Source: Streptomyces roseoverticillatus
Lineage (GTDB): Bacteria > Actinomycetota > Actinomycetes > Streptomycetales > Streptomycetaceae
Assembly: GCF_000719265.1 (NCBI RefSeq)
Contig: NZ_JOFL01000016.1
Span: 186,001 to 250,000, forward strand
Direction: 5' to 3'
Length of the DNA: 64,000 nucleotides
Positions 44,328-52,658 of this stretch are shown in pieces. The notes below the pieces were generated by a model, which saw only the letters and a program-made list of their open reading frames with translations, was not told where the DNA came from and made no database searches. Each line of letters starts with the position of its first letter. The first letter of the stretch is position 1. The position numbers and the translations under genes are program-made.

Positions 44328-45664
44328 GGCCGTTCCTTTCCCGCGATGGTGAACTGCACCTGGCGCAGCACGGATTCGATGACGGCCGCGCCCTCCTCCG
44401 CTTCGGCGACGGTGAGGGAGAGCGGCGGGGCGATGCGCAGGACGTTGGCCTCGCGGCCGCCCTTGCCGATCAGCAGGCCTTCCTCCCTGGCCAGTTCGAG
44501 GGCGAGGGAGGCTGCTTCGGGTGAGGGTGATCCGTCGTGCTCGACGAGCTCGATGCCGGTCATCAGGCCGCGGCCGCGCACCTCGCGGACGACGGGGAAG
44601 CCGGCGGTGATGGCGCGGAGCCGCTCGATGAGCAGGCCGCCGACCCGGCGGGCGTTGCCCTGGAGGTCGTGTTCGAGGAGGTGGGTGAGGTTGGCGAGGC
44701 CGGCGGCCATGGTGACGGGGCTGCCGCCGAAGGTGGAGATGGAGTTGGCGTCGAGGCAGTTCATGACCTCGGCGCGGGCGACGACGCCGCCGATCGACAT
44801 GCCGTTGCCGATGCCCTTGGCGAAGGTGAGGAGGTCGGGCGGGCCGTGCTCGGCGTGCGCCTGCCAGCCCCAGAAGTGGTCGCCGGTGCGGCCCCAGCCG
44901 GTCTGCACCTCGTCGGTGATCCAGAGGATGCCGTGCTCGGCGAGGACCTCGCGGAAGGCGGCGTAGAGGCCGTCGGGCGGGGCGGTGAACCCGCCGACGC
45001 CCTGGACGGGTTCGGCGATCAGCGCCGCCACCCGGCCGTGGGTCTGGCCGAGCATGTCCCTCAGGTCGGCGACGCAGGCGGAGACGAAGCCGGAGTCGGA
45101 CAGGTGGGCGTAGGGGCCGGAGCCGCGGATCCCGCCGTGGACGTAGAGCGTCTGGAGCGGGGAGAGGCTGGTGGGCGACCAGGAGGAGTTGCCGGTGATG
45201 CCCACGGCGGAGAAGGAGCGGCCGTGGTAGCTGTTGCGCATCGCCAGGATCTGGTTGGAGCGGCGGTACGAGGTGGCGAGCAGGAGGGCGGTGTCGTTGG
45301 CCTCGGTGCCGGAGGTGGTGAAGAAGACGCGGGCGTCGGGGATGCCGGAGAGGGCGGCGATGCGCTCGGCGAGCTCGACCATGTGCCGGTCGAGGTAGAG
45401 GGTGGAGGTGTGCAGGATGCGGCCGGCCTGGTCGGCGACGGCTTTGGTGACCTCGGGCAGGGCGTGGGCGGTCATCGTGGTGAGGATGCCGCCGAAGAAG
45501 TCGAGGTAGCGCCGGCCCTGGGCGTCCCAGACGTGGCGACCCTCGCCGTGGGTGAGCTCCAGCGGCTCGCGGTAGTAGAGGGTGAGCCACTCGGGCATCA
45601 CGGCGCGGTGCCGGGCGTGCAGGCGGGTGGCCGGCGAGCCGCCGGGGCCGCTCGCGGGGGTCAT
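44324..45664 (-). CDS. Class III aminotransferase (beta-alanine / 3-aminoisobutyrate type)
   Basis: A 446-residue PLP-dependent class III aminotransferase. The segments S-G-T-E-A-N-D near 115, W-I-T-D-E-V-Q-T-G-W-G near 245 and the PLP Lys in L-T-F-A-K-G-I-G-N-G near 278 are intact. Together with the ureidopropionase and dihydropyrimidinase genes it completes the removal of the amino group from beta-alanine or 3-aminoisobutyrate. It is coupled to both neighbours by 4-base stop/start overlaps. Confidence 0.9.
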   Translation of the reverse strand: MTPASGPGGSPATRLHARHRAVMPEWLTLYYREPLELTHGEGRHVWDAQGRRYLDFFGGILTTMTAHALPEVTKAVADQAGRILHTSTLYLDRHMVELAERIAALSGIPDARVFFTTSGTEANDTALLLATSYRRSNQILAMRNSYHGRSFSAVGITGNSSWSPTSLSPLQTLYVHGGIRGSGPYAHLSDSGFVSACVADLRDMLGQTHGRVAALIAEPVQGVGGFTAPPDGLYAAFREVLAEHGILWITDEVQTGWGRTGDHFWGWQAHAEHGPPDLLTFAKGIGNGMSIGGVVARAEVMNCLDANSISTFGGSPVTMAAGLANLTHLLEHDLQGNARRVGGLLIERLRAITAGFPVVREVRGRGLMTGIELVEHDGSPSPEAASLALELAREEGLLIGKGGREANVLRIAPPLSLTVAEAEEGAAVIESVLRQVQFTIAGKERP

Positions 45665-46503
45665 GGCCGGACCAGCCCGTCGTACGCGTCGGGCCGGCGG
45701 TCGCGGTAGAAGGCCCACTGCTGCCGCACCTCGTCGATGAGGCCGAGGTCCAGGTCGCGGACGACCAGTTCCTCCTTGGTGTCGCTGGCCACGTCGCCGA
45801 CGAACTGGCCGCGGGGGTCGACGAAGTAGGACGTGCCGTAGAAGTCGTTGTCGCCGTACTCCTCCTGGCCGACGCGGTTGATGGCCGCGATGTAGTACGC
45901 GTTGGCGACGGCGGCTGCGGGCTGCTCCAGCTTCCAGAGGTGGGCCGAGAGGCCGCGAGAGGTGGCGGAGGGGTTGTAGACGAGCTGGGCGCCGTTGAGG
46001 CCGAGCTGGCGCCAGCCCTCGGGGAAGTGGCGGTCGTAGCAGATGTAGACGCCGACCTTGCCGACGGCCGTGTCGAAGACGGGCCAGCCGAGGTTGCCCG
46101 GCGCGAAGTAGTACTTCTCCCAGAAGCCCTTGACCTGGGGGATGTGGTGCTTGCGGTACTTGCCGAGATAGCTGCCGTCGGCGTCGATGACGGCCGCGGT
46201 GTTGTAGTAGAAGCCGGGGCCCTCGGTCTCGAAGACGGGCACGACGATCACCATGCCCGTCTCGCGGGCCAGGTCCTGCATGCGGCGGACCGTGGGCCCG
46301 TCGGGGACGGGCTCGGCCCAGCGGTAGTGCTCGCTCTCCTGGACCTGGCAGAAGTAGGGGGCGTTGAAGACCTCTTGGAAGCCGATCACCTTGGCACCCC
46401 GGGCGGCGGCCGCGCGGGCGTGCTCCTCGTGCTTGGCGAGCATGGATTCGGTGTCGCCGGTCCAGGTGGCCTGGACCAGAGCGGCGCGGACGACATTGGC
46501 CAT
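45661..46503 (-). CDS. Nitrilase-superfamily hydrolase, beta-ureidopropionase
   Basis: A 280-residue carbon-nitrogen hydrolase with the catalytic Glu in G-F-Q-E-V near 44, Lys in Y-R-K-H-H-I-P near 118, and Cys in V-Y-I-C-Y-D-R-H-F-P-E near 153. The sequence pattern and neighbours fit beta-ureidopropionase, which splits N-carbamoyl-beta-alanine to beta-alanine, CO2 and ammonia. It is the first gene of the operon, with AAGGAG upstream of the ATG. It is divergent from the MarR gene, with a 192-base shared control region. Confidence 0.92.
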   Translation of the reverse strand: MANVVRAALVQATWTGDTESMLAKHEEHARAAAARGAKVIGFQEVFNAPYFCQVQESEHYRWAEPVPDGPTVRRMQDLARETGMVIVVPVFETEGPGFYYNTAAVIDADGSYLGKYRKHHIPQVKGFWEKYYFAPGNLGWPVFDTAVGKVGVYICYDRHFPEGWRQLGLNGAQLVYNPSATSRGLSAHLWKLEQPAAAVANAYYIAAINRVGQEEYGDNDFYGTSYFVDPRGQFVGDVASDTKEELVVRDLDLGLIDEVRQQWAFYRDRRPDAYDGLVRP

Positions 46504-46656
46504 GATCTGCTCCTTCACGGGGGCGCCGGCCAGGCTGATCGGCCTGGCTGACACGCGTAGATCCACGTGTGGTTGCGACCGTAGGGCGCGGCACGCCGCG
46601 CGGCAAGACCATCGATCGTCCTGTGGATAACTCGCCCCGCTCAAAACCACACAGAA

Positions 46657-46670
46657 AAACTTGCAAGTTT
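46657..46670. promoter_or_regulatory. Perfect 14-bp palindrome, probable MarR operator
   Basis: AAACTTGCAAGTTT, 25 bases before the MarR ATG, in an AT-rich promoter stretch (46645-46690). MarR proteins usually bind such sites next to their own genes. It may also affect the divergent pyrimidine operon. Confidence 0.7.
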
Positions 46671-46695
46671 GCCTGTTCATATTTACGGTGGAGGC

Positions 46696-47181
46696 ATGCC
46701 CGACAACGAAGCCGGCCAGCCGTCCGGCAAAGATCAGGGACGCACGGACCAGGAACGCACGGACCAGGAACGCACCGCTGCCGACCTGGCCGCGACGGTC
46801 TCGCAGCTCATGCGCCGCCTGCGCGTGGCATCGCCGCAGGGCGCGCTCACCCCCTCCCAGCGCACCGTCCTCGGCCGTCTCGCCAACGGCGGGCCCGCCA
46901 CCACCGCGGAGCTGGCCCGCGCGGAGCTCGTCCGCCCGCAGTCCATGCGCGTCATCGTCGCCAAGCTGGAGGAGCTGGAGCTGGTCACCCGCACCCCGCA
47001 CCCCACGGACGGGCGCCAGGTGCTGTTCTCCCTCACGGAGTACGGCGTGGAGGCCGTCGCCTCCGTGCGCCACTCCAAGCACGCCTGGCTCGCCGATGCC
47101 ATCGCCCACCGGCTCTCCCCGGAGGAGCAGCGGGCCCTCGCCGACGCCACCCGCCTGCTCCAGCGCCTGGTGGAGGAGTGA
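46696..47181 (+). CDS. MarR-family regulator
   Basis: A 161-residue MarR-type winged-helix regulator: L-T-P-S-Q-R-T-V-L-G-R-L near 50, the recognition segment V-R-P-Q-S-M-R-V-I-V-A-K-L-E near 84, and the wing D-G-R-Q-V-L-F-S-L near 107. ATG 46696 follows GGAGG. The N-terminal tail contains a small exact duplication (R-T-D-Q-E twice, a 15-base repeat). The stop overlaps the MFS start (GTGA), so it probably represses the exporter gene and itself. Confidence 0.9.
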   Translation: MPDNEAGQPSGKDQGRTDQERTDQERTAADLAATVSQLMRRLRVASPQGALTPSQRTVLGRLANGGPATTAELARAELVRPQSMRVIVAKLEELELVTRTPHPTDGRQVLFSLTEYGVEAVASVRHSKHAWLADAIAHRLSPEEQRALADATRLLQRLVEE

Positions 47182-48515
47182 AAGCCTCAAGGGCACGGGC
47201 TGCCTTAAGGGCACCCCACCGCACCCGGGACACCGGCACCGACGAGGGCTTCGGCGCCCGCCTGATGACGCCGCTGCTCCTCGGCGCCGTCCTCAACCCC
47301 CTCAACAGCACCATGATCGCCACAGGCCTGGTGGCGATCGGCCGCGACTTCGGCGCCGGGCCTTCCGGCACCGGATGGCTGCTGTCCTCCCTCTACCTCG
47401 CCAGCGCCGTCGGCCAGCCCGTGATGGGCCGCCTCGCCGACTCCCTCGGCCCCCGCCGCGTCTTCCTCGCGGGCCTCGTCCTCGTCTGCGCCGCCGGCCT
47501 GCTCGGCACGCTCGCACCCGGCTTCGGATGGCTGATCGCCGCCCGCGTCCTGCTGGGCCTCGGCACGTCGGCCGCGTACCCGGCCGCGATGGCGATGCTG
47601 CGGGCCGAGTCCCTGCGCACCGGCCGTCCCGCGCCCCGCCCCGTGATGGGCCGCCTCTCGCTCGCCGCCCTCGGCAGCGCGGCCCTCGGCCCCACCCTGG
47701 GCGGGCTCCTCACCGCGACCACGGGCTGGCGGGGCATCTTCGCCGTCAACGTCCCCCTGGCCCTCCTCGCGCTCGCGGCCGCCCTGCCGTGGCTCCCGCA
47801 CGACCGGCAGCGCCCGGCCGGCGGCGGGCCCCGCCCCGTACGGCAGGCGCAGGACCCAAGCGGCCCGGCACCGTCCCGGCCCGCCCTCCTGCGCACCTAC
47901 CTGCGCCACGGGCTCGCCTACCTGTCCATCTACTCCGCCCTCTACGGATACTCCCAATGGCTGGAGGAGGCCCACGGCTACACCTCCTTCCAGACCGGCC
48001 TGGTCATGCTGCCGATGTCCCTCGCGGCCGCGGCCTGCTCGCTGCTCAGCACCCGTACGAAGGGCCTCCGCGCCCCGCTCACCACGGCCGCCGCGCTGCT
48101 CGCCGCGGGCAGCGGCGTCCTGGTCGCCGCCACCGGCGGCACCCCGCTCGCCGCGCTGCTCATCGCCTCCGCGCTCTTCGGCGTCCCCCAGGGCCTGTTC
48201 TCCACCGGCAACCAGGCCGCCGTCTACGCCCAGGCCCGGCCCGACCGCGTCGGGTCCGCGGCCGGGCTGCAGCGCACCGCCCAGTACGCGAGCGCGATGG
48301 CCGCCACCGGCCTGCTCGCGCTCTGCTTCGGACAGCAGGCCGGCGACGCCGGACTCCACCGGCTCGCCGCCGTCACCGGCGTGCTGAGCCTGCTGCTGCT
48401 CGCCCTCACCGCCACCGACCGCGCCCTGCGCGCACCCACCCGCAACAGCCCCCGGAAACGGAGCCCACAGCCATGCCCCTCACCACGCTCGACGACACCA
48501 CCGCCCTCGTCCTGA
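47178..48515 (+). CDS. MFS drug-type transporter
   Basis: A 445-residue MFS protein of the DHA2 kind: N-P-L-N-S-T-M-I-A-T-G-L in TM1, G-R-L-A-D-S-L-G-P-R-R after TM2, and G-P-T-L-G-G-L-L in TM5. The GTG start overlaps the MarR stop and has GGAGGA just upstream. The 3' end overlaps the isochorismatase-like gene by 43 bases. MarR-MFS pairs usually respond to, and export, a toxic small molecule; the substrate is not known. Confidence 0.88.
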   Translation: MKASRARAALRAPHRTRDTGTDEGFGARLMTPLLLGAVLNPLNSTMIATGLVAIGRDFGAGPSGTGWLLSSLYLASAVGQPVMGRLADSLGPRRVFLAGLVLVCAAGLLGTLAPGFGWLIAARVLLGLGTSAAYPAAMAMLRAESLRTGRPAPRPVMGRLSLAALGSAALGPTLGGLLTATTGWRGIFAVNVPLALLALAAALPWLPHDRQRPAGGGPRPVRQAQDPSGPAPSRPALLRTYLRHGLAYLSIYSALYGYSQWLEEAHGYTSFQTGLVMLPMSLAAAACSLLSTRTKGLRAPLTTAAALLAAGSGVLVAATGGTPLAALLIASALFGVPQGLFSTGNQAAVYAQARPDRVGSAAGLQRTAQYASAMAATGLLALCFGQQAGDAGLHRLAAVTGVLSLLLLALTATDRALRAPTRNSPRKRSPQPCPSPRSTTPPPSS

Positions 48516-49024
48516 TCGACCTCCAGAAGGGCATCGTCGCCCTCCCCACCGCCCACCCCTCCGAGGAGGTCGTCGAACGCGGCGCCCGCCTGGCCGCCGC
48601 CTTCCGCGACCGCGGCCTGCCGGTCGTCCTCGTCCGGGTCGTCGGCGCCGCGCCCGGCCGCTCCGAGGCACCCCTGCGCAGCGGGGAGCTCCCGGCCGAC
48701 TTCGCCGAACTGGTGCCCGAACTCGGCCGCGCGGAGAGCGACATCGTGGTCACCAAGCACACCTGGGGCGCCTTCCACGCCACCGACCTCGACCTCCAGC
48801 TGCGCCGCCGCGGCGTCACCCAGATCGTTCTCGCGGGCATCGCGACCGGCGCGGGCGTGGAGTCCACCGCCCGCGCCGCCCACGAGCACGGCTACCACGT
48901 CACGGTCGTGACCGACGCGGTCACCGACCCCGACCCGGAGGTGCACCGCATCGCCGTCGAGAAGATCTTCCCGCGCCTCGCGGAGACCGGCACGACGGAC
49001 GAGGTCGTCAAGCTGCTGGGCTGA
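48473..49024 (+). CDS. Isochorismatase-like hydrolase with Gly at the Cys position
   Basis: A 183-residue isochorismatase-fold protein. The N-terminal Asp is in L-V-L-I-D-L-Q-K-G near 16 and the Lys is in V-V-T-K-H-T-W-G-A-F near 102. Where cysteine hydrolases have C-V, this one reads G-I-A-T-G-A-G-V-E-S-T. True isochorismatases such as EntB and PhzD also lack the Cys here, so it could hydrolyse a vinyl ether rather than an amide. It is the third gene of the MarR-MFS operon. Confidence 0.85.
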   Translation: MPLTTLDDTTALVLIDLQKGIVALPTAHPSEEVVERGARLAAAFRDRGLPVVLVRVVGAAPGRSEAPLRSGELPADFAELVPELGRAESDIVVTKHTWGAFHATDLDLQLRRRGVTQIVLAGIATGAGVESTARAAHEHGYHVTVVTDAVTDPDPEVHRIAVEKIFPRLAETGTTDEVVKLLG

Positions 49025-49052
49025 CCGCCCTTCACTCCCCGCCGCCGGGACC

Positions 49053-50123
49053 TCACCACACCCAGTCCGCCGCCGCGAACCACCCCACGACCGCGGCGGC
49101 GGTCAGGGAGTATCCCAGGAGCCCGTAGAGGGCGCCCCGGTGGTGGTAGTGCTCCGCCCGCACCGGGTCGCCGCCCCGCACCGTCCAGCGCCAGGAGGCC
49201 ACTGTGCCCATCACCGCCAGCAGCACGTAGGCCAGGGTGAGCAGGTGGAGCCAGTCGAGGAGCGTGAGCCCCACGCTGCTGGTCACCACGGCACTGACCT
49301 GCTGCATGTTCAGCATGACGACGAAGAGCCCGCCCCCGAGCAGCCCCAGCCTGCTTTGCAGGGAGTCCAGCCGCTCGCCCATGGCGATTTCCTCGCTGTG
49401 CGAGGGCAGCAGGAAAGTGGCGGTGGCGACGAGCACCATGAGGTACAGCGGGCCGGTCAGCTTCAGGAAGGCGGTGGGGTCGTCGCGCTCCAGGCCGATC
49501 CGGATGCGCACCTGGCTGTGCGTGACGCCCGTTCCCGGCCGGAGGGAAGGGTCGCCGAAGTTCGTGGGAAAGCGGTGCTCCGTGGCGATCAGCCGGAAGC
49601 CGGTGATGCGCCAGCCGGACGGGGCGACGCCCTCGCTGACGGCGGAGTTGGCGTTGTCGGGCACGAACCGGAACTCCTCCAGCGGCCGGCCGGCGCTGAC
49701 CACCACCTCGATCCGCTGCCGGTCGAAGGGAAAGGCCCGCGCGTCCCAGTTCTGCCGGAACGTTCCCTGGAGGAGCATGACGTCCCGGAAGCCGCCCGGA
49801 TGGACGGTCACCACCGGGTCTCCCTTCTCCGGGTCGCTGACATTGCTGAACGAGGCCTTGGGCAGCGGGTCCAGGTCGCGCTCCGGGCACACGGACCACA
49901 GACGGAACCGCGCGGCGAAGGTGTGCTTCGCGGGCTCGATGTCGTACAGGTCGCTGAGATAGGCGCCCAGCGTGCACGTGGGCACGCCGGCGGCCTGGGA
50001 CGCACGCGCCGCCGGTGCCGTCAGCAGCCACCACACCGCGCCCGCCAGCACCGTCAGGAGGGCCAGGACGGCCGGCAGGGCCCTCCCGGGGCCGGACCGT
50101 CCCCCGCACTCCCCCGCAGCCAT
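49053..50123 (-). CDS. Pentameric ligand-gated ion channel homologue (GLIC/ELIC-like)
   Basis: A 356-residue protein with a signal peptide or anchor (16-42), an extracellular beta-rich ligand domain (about 48-215) and four membrane helices: M1 219-240, M2 257-281, M3 285-310, M4 330-352. The diagnostic motif W-D-A-R-A-F-P-F-D-R-Q-R-I-E near 126-139 matches the P-F-D-x-Q signature of pentameric channels, and M1 carries a Pro. Two Cys (50 and 79) are not spaced as a Cys loop. It lies 78 bases downstream of a secreted gamma-glutamyltransferase gene on the same strand. The ligand is unknown. Confidence 0.75.
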   Translation of the reverse strand: MAAGECGGRSGPGRALPAVLALLTVLAGAVWWLLTAPAARASQAAGVPTCTLGAYLSDLYDIEPAKHTFAARFRLWSVCPERDLDPLPKASFSNVSDPEKGDPVVTVHPGGFRDVMLLQGTFRQNWDARAFPFDRQRIEVVVSAGRPLEEFRFVPDNANSAVSEGVAPSGWRITGFRLIATEHRFPTNFGDPSLRPGTGVTHSQVRIRIGLERDDPTAFLKLTGPLYLMVLVATATFLLPSHSEEIAMGERLDSLQSRLGLLGGGLFVVMLNMQQVSAVVTSSVGLTLLDWLHLLTLAYVLLAVMGTVASWRWTVRGGDPVRAEHYHHRGALYGLLGYSLTAAAVVGWFAAADWVW

Positions 50124-50201
50124 ATGTCAGTCGTGGCCCGGGCCCCGGCGACCCAACCGGCGGCCCGGACCGATACACCCGTGTGAGTGAGGCGCACGCC
50201 C

Positions 50202-52052
50202 TCAGCGGGTGGGAGCGCGCCCGCTCGGCCGCACCACCATCGCCGAGCCTCCGCCGCGCCGGATCCGCTCGGCGGCGGCCACCCAGCGGCCGTCCGGCAG
50301 CCGCTGCACGCCGGTCGCCGCGCCGATCTCGGGGTTGGGCTTGAAGACGTGCCCGATGCGCTCCAGCCGGCCGCGCAACGGGCTGTCCCACAAGGCCGGT
50401 TCCAGCTCCGTGGCCGCCGCGTTGCGCTGGCTCGCGCGCGGCGCGGCGATCGCGTCGACGAGGGGCATCCCGCGGTCGACGTGGTTGAGGAGGGTCTGCA
50501 GCGCCGTGGTGATGATCGTCGCGCCGCCGGGCGAACCGAGGGCGAACGCCGGCCGCCCGTGGTCGAGGACGATCGTGGGCGACAGCGACGAGCGCGGGCG
50601 CTTGCCCGGGCCCGGCAGGTTGGGATCGTGGACGCCCGGCGTGACGGGGACGAAGGAGAAGTCCGTCAGCTCGTTGTTGAGCAGGAAGCCGCGGCCCGGG
50701 ACCGTGATGCCGCTGCCGCCGGTCTGCTCGATGGTGAGCGTGTACGCGACGACGTTGCCCCACTTGTCGGCGACCGTCAGATGGCTGGTGTGCTCGCCCT
50801 CGTACGGGGTGGGCGCGGCCTTGCCGTGCGCGCCGCAGGGCACCGGGCGGCGCGGGTCGCCCGGCGCGAGCGGGCTCTTCAGCACGGCGTCGTCCTTGAC
50901 GAGGCAGGCGCGGGCGTCGGCGAACCGCTGGGAGGTGAGCGCCCCGGCCGGTACGTCCTCGAAGGCCGGGTCGCCGACCCAGCGGTTGCGGTCGGCGAAG
51001 GCGATCCGGCTCGCCTCGATGTAACGGTGCAGGTACGTCTTCTCGTCGGCCTTCGAAAGGTCGCCCCTCTCCAGGATGTTGAGGGCCTCGGCGACCGTGG
51101 TGCCGCCGGAGGACGAGGGCCCGATGCCGTAGACGTCGAGTCCTCGGTACGACGTACGCGTCGGTGCCTGGCGCTTCGCCCCGTACGCGCGCAGGTCCCG
51201 CTCGGTCAGGTCGCCGGGGCGGGCGACGCGCCCGGAGGCGGGGTCGACAGGGGGCTTGCGCACGGTCCGGACGATGTCGCGGCCGAGCTCGCCCCGGTAG
51301 AGGGCGCCCACACCGCGCTCGCCGAGCAGGGCGTAGGTCCGGGCGAGGTCGGGGTTCTTGAGCGTGCTGCCGACGGCGGGCGGGGCGCCGCCGGGCAGGA
51401 ACAGCTTCGCCGTGGCCGGGAAGTCCTTGAAGCGGGACTGGTTGTCGGCGGTCTGCTGACGGAACGTGGCGTCGACGGTGAAGCCGGAGCGGGCGATGCG
51501 CTCAGCGGGCTTCAGCACCTGGGCGAGGGAGCGGCTGCCCCATGTGCGCAGGGCGGTGTCCCAGGTGGCCGGGGTGCCCGGCGTGCCGACGCTCAGGCCG
51601 CTGGTGACGGCGTCGGCGAAGGGGACGGGCTTGCCGTTCTCCAGGAAGAGGTTCTTGTCCGCGCTCAGAGGGGCGCGTTCGCGGCCGTCGATGGTGGAGA
51701 CCTGGTGCCGCTTCGCGTCGTAGTGGACGAAGTAGCCGCCCCCGCCGATGCCCGCGGAGTACGGCTCGGTGACACCGAGGGCGGCGGCGGTGGCCACGGC
51801 GGCGTCGACGGCGTTGCCGCCCTTGCGGAGCACTTCGATGCCGGCGGCCGAGGCGTCGGCATCGACGCTGGCCACGGCGCCGCCGTAGCCGGCGGCGACG
51901 GGGGTCTTGGCGGGCGTGCGGCCCACCCCCGCGGCCGGCCCGCCGGCCGGGGCGGCGGTGGCCGGGAGGGCGCCGAGCCCTACGACCAGGGAGGCCGTCG
52001 CGGCGAGCACGGGCAGCCGCCGGCGCGGGGGTTTCGTTCTCGGACGGGCCAT
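50202..52052 (-). CDS. ggt: Secreted gamma-glutamyltransferase
   Basis: A 616-residue GGT precursor with a signal peptide (1-34, with the Arg-rich start R-P-R-T-K-P-P-R-R-R, possibly Tat-like). The large subunit carries V-L-R-K-G-G-N-A-V-D-A-A-V-A-T, and the autocleavage/catalytic Thr is in G-E-H-T-S-H-L-T-V-A-D-K-W-G near residue 417. The S-P-G-G-A oxyanion motif is present. It hydrolyses or transfers gamma-glutamyl groups from glutathione and related peptides outside the membrane, releasing amino acids such as glutamate. The channel homologue gene follows. Confidence 0.93.
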   Translation of the reverse strand: MARPRTKPPRRRLPVLAATASLVVGLGALPATAAPAGGPAAGVGRTPAKTPVAAGYGGAVASVDADASAAGIEVLRKGGNAVDAAVATAAALGVTEPYSAGIGGGGYFVHYDAKRHQVSTIDGRERAPLSADKNLFLENGKPVPFADAVTSGLSVGTPGTPATWDTALRTWGSRSLAQVLKPAERIARSGFTVDATFRQQTADNQSRFKDFPATAKLFLPGGAPPAVGSTLKNPDLARTYALLGERGVGALYRGELGRDIVRTVRKPPVDPASGRVARPGDLTERDLRAYGAKRQAPTRTSYRGLDVYGIGPSSSGGTTVAEALNILERGDLSKADEKTYLHRYIEASRIAFADRNRWVGDPAFEDVPAGALTSQRFADARACLVKDDAVLKSPLAPGDPRRPVPCGAHGKAAPTPYEGEHTSHLTVADKWGNVVAYTLTIEQTGGSGITVPGRGFLLNNELTDFSFVPVTPGVHDPNLPGPGKRPRSSLSPTIVLDHGRPAFALGSPGGATIITTALQTLLNHVDRGMPLVDAIAAPRASQRNAAATELEPALWDSPLRGRLERIGHVFKPNPEIGAATGVQRLPDGRWVAAAERIRRGGGSAMVVRPSGRAPTR

Positions 52053-52199
52053 CACTGCCTCCAAGGGGACGAACGGGCCCCGGAGCCTACCCCCGCCGAG
52101 ACGGCGCGCAACCCCACGGGACGCAACCGGAGGCACGGGCGCCGCCCGTACCGACACGGAAACCGCACGCCGGTTTCCCTCCGCTGCCACGGCGCTCAC

Positions 52200-52596
52200 T
52201 CCCCACCGAACGCAACCGGCGGCACCGAACCAGCCTCAGACCGTACGGCACCGCCGGACACCGCCGCCGTAGCGGGCCACCGTTGCGGCGGAGGTTGGTG
52301 TCCGGCCCGGCCCGAAGCGAACCCGCACGCCGCACTCCCTCGTACGGCACCGCCGGACACCGCCGCCGTAGCGGGCCACCGTTGCGGCGGAGGTTGGTGT
52401 CCGGCCCGGCCCGAAACGAACCCGCACGCCGCACTCCCTCGTACGGCACCGCCGGACACCGCCGCCGTAGCGGGCCACCGTCGCGGCGGAGGGCAGGTGC
52501 GGCACCGCCGCCGAACTACCCCCGACGCGACGGCGGTCAGCCCCCACCGAACGCAACCGGCGGCGCCGAACCGGCCTCAGACCGTACGGCACCGCC
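52200..52596. repeat. Flanking direct repeats around the tandem array
   Basis: About 56 bases at 52200-52255 (core CCCCACCGAACGCAACCGG) recur at 52541-52596 with a few changes, bracketing the 99-bp array. A looser relative is at 52108-52130. The AACC-CACCGGAGG theme is shared with the 22.9-23.3 kb repeats. Confidence 0.65.
52242..52491. repeat. 99-bp tandem repeat, 2.5 copies
   Basis: Unit 1 is 52242-52340, unit 2 is 52341-52439, and a half copy is 52440-52491. Units 1 and 2 differ at a single base, so the duplication is recent. Each starts CGTACGGCACCGCCGG. A further degenerate fragment begins at 52583. Confidence 0.9.
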
Positions 52597-52658
52597 GAAT
52601 ACCGCCGCCGTGGCGGACAAGCAGGGGGCACCCCACGCTCACCCGCCTGAAGCGGGTG

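Larger units (their letters stand above)
52053..52658. other. Repeat-bearing gap upstream of ggt
   Basis: A 606-base gap between the ggt start and the lipase stop (both minus strand). It is almost wholly made of repeats (see the 52200 and 52242 entries). Stop-free frames across it arise from the repeats (99 bases is 33 codons), and I do not support them as genes. Confidence 0.6.

Noticed and set aside
46551..46570. ACACG-N10-CGTGT inverted repeat upstream of the nitrilase gene
   Set aside because: Arms of only five bases; weaker than the nearby 14-bp palindrome and not repeated.
52196..52631. Stop-free frames of 33-residue repeats in the ggt upstream gap
   Set aside because: They arise because the 99-bp unit is a multiple of three; no ribosome site or conserved start is seen.
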